NCBI GenBank assembly: GCA_001804345.1
Contig: MHFU01000010.1
Span: 1-7,599, forward strand
DNA length: 7,599 nucleotides
Direction of reading: 5' to 3'
Origin: Omnitrophica bacterium RIFOXYB12_FULL_50_7
GTDB lineage: Bacteria > Omnitrophota > Omnitrophia > Omnitrophales > Aquincolibacteriaceae
In this document: in pieces, positions 1-4,062 of the stretch
How the letters are laid out: the number at the start of each line of letters is the position of its first letter
How positions within the stretch are numbered: the stretch's first letter is position 1
Translations under genes and position numbers: made by a program
The notes under the pieces: generated by a model
The model's database searches: none
The model's input: the letters and a program-made list of their open reading frames with translations, nothing else
What the model was told of the DNA's origin: nothing

Positions 1-236
1 TCGGCAACCATCACGAGTTTATCTGAAGACGGGTCTCGGACCCTTCCCGCGATGATGTTGTGAAGGTTCTTTTCATTGATCCCTGTTTTTTTGGCCAGCC
101 AGCTTACCGGCAGGGGATTTTTTGAGTCCGACTTTTGGATCAATAGAGATTTAATGGCCTTACCCCAATGTGGCGCTCGGGCGGGTCGCTTGCCTTTATT
201 CTGTTCCTTCAAGTCCTCTCCGATCTCGTCGTACAT
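1..236 (-). CDS. XRE-family helix-turn-helix DNA-binding protein (3' end cut by window edge)
   Basis: The minus strand reads from an ATG at 236-234 without a stop to position 1, giving the first 78 residues. A strong GGAGG Shine-Dalgarno site (complement of 242-246) lies 5 nt before the ATG and fixes the start. The N-terminus is charged (MYDEIGEDLKEQNKGKRPAR). After it, roughly residues 25-78 read as a Cro/CI-type helix-turn-helix: KAIKSLLIQK, then VSWLAKKTGINEKNLHNIIAG, then RVRDPSSDKLVMVA. This is the typical pattern of a first helix, the two HTH helices and the start of the fourth helix. Such proteins bind operator DNA, often as repressors of an adjacent operon or as antitoxins. The gene is divergent from the small-gene cluster starting at 467, so it may regulate that cluster; this is inference. 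The C-terminal part is missing, so the exact subfamily cannot be set. Confidence 0.8.
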   Translation of the reverse strand, partial: MYDEIGEDLKEQNKGKRPARAPHWGKAIKSLLIQKSDSKNPLPVSWLAKKTGINEKNLHNIIAGRVRDPSSDKLVMVA

Positions 237-255
237 AAGTGCCTCCGATATAGAT

Positions 256-313
256 CCTTCGGCTCAGCGCGTCAGCGCTTCGCTCAGGACAGCCGTGTCG
301 CGGCTGGTTTTTT
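256..313. repeat. Tandem hairpin / short repeat element upstream of the XRE gene
   Basis: The stretch holds direct copies of TCAGCGC at 264-270 and 272-278. It also holds a stem AGCGC (266-270)/GCGCT (275-279) with loop GTCA, and a second perfect stem CAGCCG (290-295)/CGGCTG (301-306). The general pattern CCTTCGGCTCAGC...TTCGCTCAGGAC looks like the short palindromic intergenic repeats dispersed in many bacterial genomes. One copy alone cannot prove a repeat family. It lies in the 5' leader of the minus-strand regulator gene. Confidence 0.4.
290..313 (+). terminator. Possible rho-independent terminator (plus strand)
   Basis: A 6-bp perfect GC-rich stem (CAGCCG/CGGCTG, loop TGTCG) is followed by G and six T on the plus strand. 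The shape is right for an intrinsic terminator. However, no plus-strand gene ends just upstream, because the neighbour to the left is a minus-strand gene. It may instead be part of the hairpin repeat, or may stop antisense transcription from the left. Confidence 0.35.
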
Positions 314-369
314 AAACGATACAATCAGTTCTTTTATCCAGTATGAAGCATAACACTCCTTGTAATGTT

Positions 370-398
370 TTGCAAGATGACCAAAAGTAGCTTTTAAA
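370..398 (+). promoter_or_regulatory. Candidate sigma70-like promoter for the three-gene cluster
   Basis: TTGCAA (370-375) and TTTAAA (393-398) are spaced by 17 nt, each matching the consensus hexamer at four of six positions. The site lies about 70 nt before the ATG at 467. No other promoter in the gap is better, but the match is modest. Confidence 0.25.
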
Positions 399-466
399 GC
401 ACTTTCTGACCAGCCCTTGCCGTTCCAATCCGAAGGTGTTAAGTCTCTGGAATAGAGGACAATGAA

Positions 467-955
467 ATGCTAAAGAATCCCGTGGTGGTAGACAATCAGA
501 TTCAGGCACGAGGTTCCCGGGCCCATGGGCCGAAGGGGCTGGAGGGGACGGCCCGCCTTGAGAATCAGGCGAGGCTTGCCCCATGTGGAAAATACGATGA
601 GAGGACGGCAATCCCGGATCTTCAGGAGCGGAGTTTTGTTGTAGATGAGCATAAGATCAGCCAGCTGTTCACGAGCTACTTCAATAACAAAATGACGCTC
701 CTGCTTTTCCTTATCCAGGCCCAAAAAGTAAAACCTAATCCCGTGCTGATCGGAACGGTTCGCGGCTTTTTGGATGACGTGTTTCGTCACATGCTTGAGG
801 ATCGTTTGCAAAAACGGTACAGGCTTGTATTCAAGTGGCTGAAACGGTTCTTCGAGAAACTGCCGGATGTTAGCGTTTATCAGCGGGACAAAGCCAAGGA
901 TTTTATTCGGGCCATCTATGACGCATTTGGGTTGCATTTAAAATCAAATATTTGA
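467..955 (+). CDS. Hypothetical protein, first gene of a three-gene cluster
   Basis: This is a 162-aa protein of no family I recognise. The ATG at 467 is preceded by AGAGGA (454-459) at 7 nt. Residues 1-55 are Gly/Arg/Pro-rich and poor in predicted structure. From about residue 56 the sequence is helical in character, with a short hydrophobic stretch MTLLLFLIQAQ (76-86). A basic amphipathic segment RLQKRYRLVFKWLKRFFEKL follows at 113-132. The first third may not be coding, but no better in-frame start is visible downstream. Its TGA is followed directly by the ribosome-binding site of the next gene, 11 nt away, which supports real translation in this frame. A 155-aa minus-strand frame opposite it (470-937) was judged a shadow because it lacks such context. 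The role is unknown; the basic helices would fit nucleic-acid or membrane contact, but this is inference only. Confidence 0.6.
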   Translation: MLKNPVVVDNQIQARGSRAHGPKGLEGTARLENQARLAPCGKYDERTAIPDLQERSFVVDEHKISQLFTSYFNNKMTLLLFLIQAQKVKPNPVLIGTVRGFLDDVFRHMLEDRLQKRYRLVFKWLKRFFEKLPDVSVYQRDKAKDFIRAIYDAFGLHLKSNI

Positions 956-966
956 GGGAGGTGTCT

Positions 967-1098
967 ATGAAGATTCAAAGAAAGCCGTTGAAGAGATTCG
1001 CGAGAAGGTGTGTTGCGATTTACCGCCGGTTTGCCTATTACCGAAAGCGCGTTCGGATGATCGAATCGGAGCTCGGCAATCCGTTGGAGGCGTGTTAG
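967..1098 (+). CDS. Very basic 43-aa small protein
   Basis: The ATG at 967 has an excellent Shine-Dalgarno site, GGGAGG (956-961), at 5 nt. The frame runs 43 codons to TAG at 1096-1098. Thirteen of the first 30 residues are Lys or Arg (for example FARRCVAIYRRFAYYRKRVR), while only three acidic residues occur, all after residue 32. It has one Cys mid-protein and one at the C-terminus. The strong ribosome-binding site, and the next gene starting at the very next base, argue that it is a real gene. Such a charge pattern suggests binding to RNA, DNA or an acidic partner, but no family is recognised. Confidence 0.65.
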   Translation: MKIQRKPLKRFARRCVAIYRRFAYYRKRVRMIESELGNPLEAC

Positions 1099-1434
1099 GT
1101 GGGGAACCCCATGGAGACCCATGAGCTGTCATTAGAAATAAGCAAGATCCCGGAAGGCCACACGCGCTGTCTCATGAAGGCCATCGACCGGACCCATCGG
1201 CTTTTGGCTCAGGAGGGGGCATTGCAGAATTACGACCAGATCCACTCGGCCAAGTCGATTCTCTATGCCGCGATTGAGCAGATGGGGACACGGGCGGAAA
1301 GAATATGCACCGTCCAGCGCATGCTCCGCGAACTCCTCTCCATTGTTACCACCCAATATCACTCTCCCGGCCAAGACAAGCAAGTCGGTCTTCAAATCCT
1401 GGCCGAGCTCAAGGCCAGGACCAGCACAATTTAA
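1099..1434 (+). CDS. Hypothetical helical protein, last gene of the three-gene cluster
   Basis: This is a 111-aa protein starting with GTG at 1099, directly after the stop of the 43-aa gene, and ending in TAA at 1432-1434. GGAGG (1086-1090) lies 8 nt before the GTG, inside the upstream gene, so translation is probably coupled. An in-frame ATG at 1111 (residue 5) preceded by GGGGA is an alternative start. The protein appears almost wholly alpha-helical, with a leucine/alanine-rich body (CLMKAIDRTHRLLAQEGALQ, then AKSILYAAIEQMGTRAERI and VQRMLRELLSIVTT). There is no signal peptide or membrane segment. No family is recognised. Its context suggests it works with the two preceding small proteins. 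Confidence 0.68.
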   Translation: MGNPMETHELSLEISKIPEGHTRCLMKAIDRTHRLLAQEGALQNYDQIHSAKSILYAAIEQMGTRAERICTVQRMLRELLSIVTTQYHSPGQDKQVGLQILAELKARTSTI

Positions 1435-1704
1435 TGAGTGTATAGGTAGCCGTCAGTTGAGTCTCTTTTCCTTTCCGAATCACTTCCAACGGTTCTTTCC
1501 TTAAGGCGCCTTTTTCTGAGAGGGGTCTGGTGGCCTGATTGATTTTTAGTCGTCATCCCTATGACTAACCCGGAATAGTCAAATGAGTAGGCGAAAATTT
1601 TATCTGGAAACCTTGCAAAAAATAAAGGTATGAGCTACGCTTTCGCCATTCCTACTCGCGGAGAAAAATAGGGATATTAACTTGCTTAAGAAAGGCTAGG
1701 CGAA
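1435..1704 (+). other. Gene-free leader before the transglutaminase-like gene
   Basis: These 270 nt lie between the end of the small-gene cluster and the next gene. No clear intrinsic terminator follows 1434: AAGGCGCCTT plus a T-run near 1504-1515 is palindromic but leaves no loop. Hairpins are possible at TGACTA/TAGTCA (1562-1567/1576-1581) and in the larger structure described at 1585-1657. A 16-codon ATG frame (1583-1633, MSRRKFYLETLQKIKV) lies inside that structure but has no good ribosome-binding site. Confidence 0.5.
1585..1657 (+). promoter_or_regulatory. Candidate structured 5' leader RNA of unknown class
   Basis: GAGTA (1585-1589) pairs with TACTC (1653-1657), and GGCGAAA (1590-1596) pairs with TTTCGCC (1641-1647). 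This makes a 12-bp closing stem with a 5-nt bulge, ATTCC (1648-1652). Inside, ACCTT (1610-1614) pairs with AAGGT (1625-1629) around an A-rich loop. The element ends 47 nt before the ATG at 1705. I compared it mentally with c-di-GMP-I (GEMM), fluoride and preQ1 riboswitches and did not find their conserved cores. It may be a regulatory leader, or just a stable stem. Confidence 0.35.
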
Positions 1705-2214
1705 ATGCGGAAAATAGAAACAGGGGATCCAAAAAGAACAAGAACAGGAAGATCCGTCGGGGTGCTTATGGCCCTGATTTTCCTCGTTCAATTTTCGATG
1801 CCGCTCTGTTTCGGCCAGGAATTGGCGGGCATTCCTTCATCCGTAAAAAACCCGCATGATCTTGAAAAATGGCTTTCAGGCTTTAAGTCTCAAATGCAAC
1901 TTCCTGACGTGCCGCAAACCGCACAAGAGATGCTGACTACCCGGGCTGGTGATTGCGACGACTTCGCGACTCTGGCGTCCAAGGCCTTGGCGGGGTTGGG
2001 TATATCCAGCACGGTTCTCGTGATCAAATTTAAGGATTCCAATATCCGGCATGCCATATGCCTTTGGAAGGACGAAAACGGAAGCTATGATTTTTTTACG
2101 ACGAAGAAGTTGGTCCACGCAGGCGAACAGAACGTGGACGGTGTTATGAAGCGGTATTATCCGAATTCTGAAAGCGTTTCAGCTCTGGATATCGGCGAAC
2201 GAAGCGCGCTCTAA
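1705..2214 (+). CDS. Secreted transglutaminase-like (papain-fold) cysteine protein
   Basis: This is a 169-aa protein with an N-terminal basic region, then a hydrophobic signal segment (residues about 18-36, GVLMALIFLVQFSMPLCFG) and probable cleavage near residue 37-38, so it is exported by Sec. An in-frame ATG at 1768 (residue 22) would cut into the signal, so ATG 1705 is preferred; AAAGG lies 9 nt before it. The catalytic triad of the bacterial transglutaminase-like superfamily is visible: Cys84 in TTRAGDCDDFATL, His116 in NIRHAICLW and Asp129 in GSYDFF. These domains act as proteases, or as transferases on peptides; relatives such as LapG (a BTLCP protein) cut surface adhesins. It is short and appears to be only the catalytic core. 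It stands upstream, on the same strand, of a two-partner secretion adhesin system, which makes a role in processing or maturing that exoprotein attractive, but this is inference. Confidence 0.82.
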   Translation: MRKIETGDPKRTRTGRSVGVLMALIFLVQFSMPLCFGQELAGIPSSVKNPHDLEKWLSGFKSQMQLPDVPQTAQEMLTTRAGDCDDFATLASKALAGLGISSTVLVIKFKDSNIRHAICLWKDENGSYDFFTTKKLVHAGEQNVDGVMKRYYPNSESVSALDIGERSAL

Positions 2215-2229
2215 TGTTCCTTAAAGGAT

Positions 2230-2249
2230 CCCCGGACATAGGTCCGGGG
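2230..2249. repeat. REP-like hairpin left of the IS
   Basis: A perfect 8-bp stem, CCCCGGAC/GTCCGGGG with loop ATAG, lies 15 nt after the stop of the transglutaminase-like gene. It could end that transcript, but no T-run follows. It shares the core CGGAC-4nt-GTCCG with the hairpin at 3857-3876 on the other side of the IS. Confidence 0.6.
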
Positions 2250-2262
2250 GTGTATCGGGCTC

Positions 2263-2302
2263 TTGTAGGTCACATTTAAATGTATGCCCGTGAAGTTAAT
2301 TT
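2263..2302 (+). repeat. Left terminal inverted repeat of the IS (40 bp)
   Basis: It begins TTGTAGGTCACATTTAAATG and is identical over 40 bases to the reverse complement of 3789-3828. It contains the internal palindrome CATTTAAATG (2273-2282). The next inner base differs between the two ends (G2303 against T). Confidence 0.95.
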
Positions 2303-2358
2303 GTAACTCTTGAAAACACAATAAGTTGACGAAAAGACATAGGAACCCGGAGGCGCCT

Positions 2359-3795
2359 ATGTCTGAAAAAAATGATAAGCAAAGCCGTCGAAAAGCAAAG
2401 CTGAAAACAGAACGAGCTTTTTTCAATGAGATCAAGAAAAAAGGTAGAGAAGTCAATCTTTTGAAGGCGGTACAGATTTTGGATAAAACCATCACTGCGA
2501 GCTTGTGTGAAACGGTTTTTCAGACGACCCGAACGCAGGAGCGTCAACGGGTTTGGACATTGCATGCTTTGGTCCAGTTTTGGAATGCTGTGATCGTCAA
2601 TGCTCCCACATCGCTGCGCCAGGCGTTGGAAGAAGCTGCCGGGGGGCAAAGTCCTCAATGGCCTGAAGTCGAGACTACGGCGGAAGCCTTTTTCCAGCGT
2701 TCCCAGGATTTGTCGTGGCGTTTTTTTGAGGCTTTGTATGAATCCTATCAGAATCGCATCGAAAAGATCGCGCCCCCTTGCTTTGCTCAGGAACTGGCGC
2801 ATGTGCGCTCGCGTTTTCCGGAAATCCGTATCGTCGATGCCTCGAGTTTGGATGCCATTGTCCATCGGTTGAAAATCCTGCGGCACGAAGAGGGGACCAT
2901 TTTGCCGGGACGAATCATGGCGGCTTACGATCTTTTCCGTGGTCACGCTGCGAGCTTTCGGTTTTCTGAGAACGCCATGGAAAGTGAAATCAAACAATTT
3001 GGAGAGATTCTGCCCCAAATTCCCCGAGGGGCCTTGGTGGTGGCAGATCGTCTGTATGGCGTGGCCAAGGCATTTGGATTGTTGTCGCCAAGAGGTCTTT
3101 ACGGGTTGTTTCGTCGTCACGGGAGTTTGTCGATGAGAAAGATCCGGCGTCTTAATCGCAAGCATTTGTCGGACGGTGTGCTGGAAGACTGGCTTGTGGA
3201 AGCTGGAACAGGTCAGAAAGGAACCGAAAAACAAATACTGCGCTGGGTGGTGCTTCGACGCAAGAAGCAAGGTGCCTATGAACTTTTGACCAATGTGCTG
3301 GATCCAGAGCAATTGAGCGCTGAGGATGCGTTGGAACTTTATTCGCAGCGTTGGGATATAGAGAGATTGTTTTATGATCTCAAAGAGGTGCTTCATCTGC
3401 ATCGCTTTTACGCAGGCAATGTCAACGCCGTTGGGATGCAAGTTTACGCTGCGGTGATCGTCCATACAGCCATGCGTCTGGCCCAAGGTCGAATTGCGCA
3501 ACAGAATGGAATGGCTCCGGAGAAGATATCGATTGAAAAGTTTTTTCCACGGATGGCCGCAGCGCTTTGCCGCCGACACATGATGAAATTTGGCGCTCAA
3601 ATGATCAAAGATTCGAACCCAGGAGTGAGACTGAGAGAACCTAATTGGGATCGTATTAAGGCGGGCACGGTGAAACTGTATCAAATCCTGGTCGAACCTC
3701 GCCAAGAAGGTCCTCCCAGAAAAGATACCCGAGTCGCCAAAAAGAAAAGAAATTGTATCTCGTTGCATAAGCTCATGTCCTATAGTGAAAATTAA
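2359..3795 (+). CDS. IS4-family DDE transposase
   Basis: The 478-aa transposase starts at ATG 2359, chosen because GGAGG (2349-2353) lies 5 nt before it; the frame is open further upstream to a TTG at 2326, but without a ribosome-binding site. The acidic triad is visible: Asp160 in RIVDASSLD, Asp230 in LVVADRLYG and Glu335 in YSQRWDIERLFYDLKE. The last motif is the IS4 Y-(2)-R-(3)-E-(6)-K signature (Y328, R331, E335, K342). Between the second Asp and Glu lies the beta-strand-rich insertion expected in this family. The enzyme cuts and joins the IS ends by a cut-and-paste reaction with two metal ions. The N-terminal 30 residues are highly basic and probably bind DNA, and the C-terminal tail is also Lys/Arg-rich. 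Length is within the usual IS4 range and no frameshift or internal stop is seen, so it should be active. Confidence 0.94.
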   Translation: MSEKNDKQSRRKAKLKTERAFFNEIKKKGREVNLLKAVQILDKTITASLCETVFQTTRTQERQRVWTLHALVQFWNAVIVNAPTSLRQALEEAAGGQSPQWPEVETTAEAFFQRSQDLSWRFFEALYESYQNRIEKIAPPCFAQELAHVRSRFPEIRIVDASSLDAIVHRLKILRHEEGTILPGRIMAAYDLFRGHAASFRFSENAMESEIKQFGEILPQIPRGALVVADRLYGVAKAFGLLSPRGLYGLFRRHGSLSMRKIRRLNRKHLSDGVLEDWLVEAGTGQKGTEKQILRWVVLRRKKQGAYELLTNVLDPEQLSAEDALELYSQRWDIERLFYDLKEVLHLHRFYAGNVNAVGMQVYAAVIVHTAMRLAQGRIAQQNGMAPEKISIEKFFPRMAAALCRRHMMKFGAQMIKDSNPGVRLREPNWDRIKAGTVKLYQILVEPRQEGPPRKDTRVAKKKRNCISLHKLMSYSEN

Positions 3796-3828
3796 CTTCA
3801 CGGGCATACATTTAAATGTGACCTACAA
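3789..3828 (-). repeat. Right terminal inverted repeat of the IS (40 bp)
   Basis: This is the exact reverse complement of 2263-2302. The transposase stop codon (3793-3795) lies inside this repeat, so the gene reaches into the transposon end. Confidence 0.95.
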
Positions 3829-4062
3829 AACAAACGAAATTTGCATTCGGCTAAAACCACGGACGTAAGTCCGTGGAAGTTTATAAAGTAAAACGCCTTA
3901 ATCTTTCCGCCATTCCGCAGGCTCCCGATGCCAATCAATTTCAGCGGTACTTCAATTCCCCGAAGAAAAGCTTGATTAAACCCGGCCATTTGACGATTAT
4001 ATACCCCAAATTCAAAGCGAAATCGCAGTGATCTCTAAACCCTCATTCTAAAGGGGTCCGAA
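3829..4062 (+). other. Intergenic region before the TpsB gene
   Basis: Apart from the hairpin at 3857-3876 I see no gene here. A 63-aa minus-strand frame (3798-3989) has no ribosome-binding site and reads into the IS end, so it is not called. TTGATT (3972-3977) with ATTATA (3996-4001) at 18 nt is a weak promoter candidate for the downstream gene. Confidence 0.4.
3857..3876. repeat. REP-like hairpin right of the IS
   Basis: A perfect 8-bp stem, CCACGGAC/GTCCGTGG with loop GTAA, lies 28 nt outside the right end of the IS. On the minus strand it is followed by TTTT. The form resembles the terminal hairpins of IS200/IS605-type elements and REP sequences, which are recognised by Y1 transposases, but no such gene is present here. 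Confidence 0.6.

Larger units (their letters stand above)
284..469 (-). pseudogene. Possible gene remnant with protein-like composition and no start codon
   Basis: Read on the minus strand, 469 to 284 is open for 61 codons, ending in TGA at 286-284 and preceded in frame by TAG (472-470). No ATG, GTG or TTG start lies at its 5' end. The peptide includes LYSRDLTPSDWNGKGWSESA and KHYKECYASYWIKELIVSFK. It is rich in W, Y, H and C and looks more like real protein than a random reading. It points the same way as the XRE gene and ends 48 nt before it. The last residues come from the hairpin repeat. It could be the 3' end of a decayed gene or a chance open frame opposite the promoter region of the plus-strand cluster. 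I do not recognise a family. Confidence 0.25.
2263..3828 (+). mobile_element. Complete IS4-type insertion sequence, 1,566 bp
   Basis: The element is bounded by perfect 40-bp inverted repeats (2263-2302 and 3789-3828) and carries one intact DDE transposase gene filling nearly all of it. The transposase has the Y-R-E-K signature typical of the IS4 group. The intact frame and identical ends suggest recent arrival or maintained activity. The bases just outside the ends (GGGCTC on the left, AACAAA on the right) do not match, so no target-site duplication is visible. That is unusual for the group and may reflect recombination after insertion. The IS sits between the secreted transglutaminase-like gene and the TpsB gene and interrupts neither. 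Confidence 0.94.

Noticed and set aside
470..937. A 155-aa minus-strand open frame opposite the first cluster gene
   Set aside because: It lies in phase opposite the plus-strand gene, which has a ribosome-binding site and a tightly coupled downstream gene; the minus frame has no such support.
1583..1633. A 16-aa leader peptide
   Set aside because: It has no good ribosome-binding site and overlaps the predicted stem; no attenuation-type codon run is seen.
1435..1704. A c-di-GMP-I (GEMM) riboswitch in the leader
   Set aside because: The GGCAAACC and GACGCAAAGCC core segments of that class are absent, although AAACC and GGTAGC-like pieces occur.
2326..2358. An upstream TTG start adding 11 residues to the transposase
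   Set aside because: The ATG at 2359 has GGAGG at 5 nt; the TTG has no ribosome-binding site.
2296..3807. A 503-aa minus-strand open frame across the whole transposase
   Set aside because: It is antisense to a transposase with clear DDE and YREK motifs, and its translation shows no domain. It begins and ends in the IS inverted repeats.
3798..3989. A 63-aa minus-strand frame between the IS and the TpsB gene, considered as a TnpB tail next to the hairpin
   Set aside because: No ribosome-binding site, no zinc-finger or RuvC motif, and it runs into the IS end.
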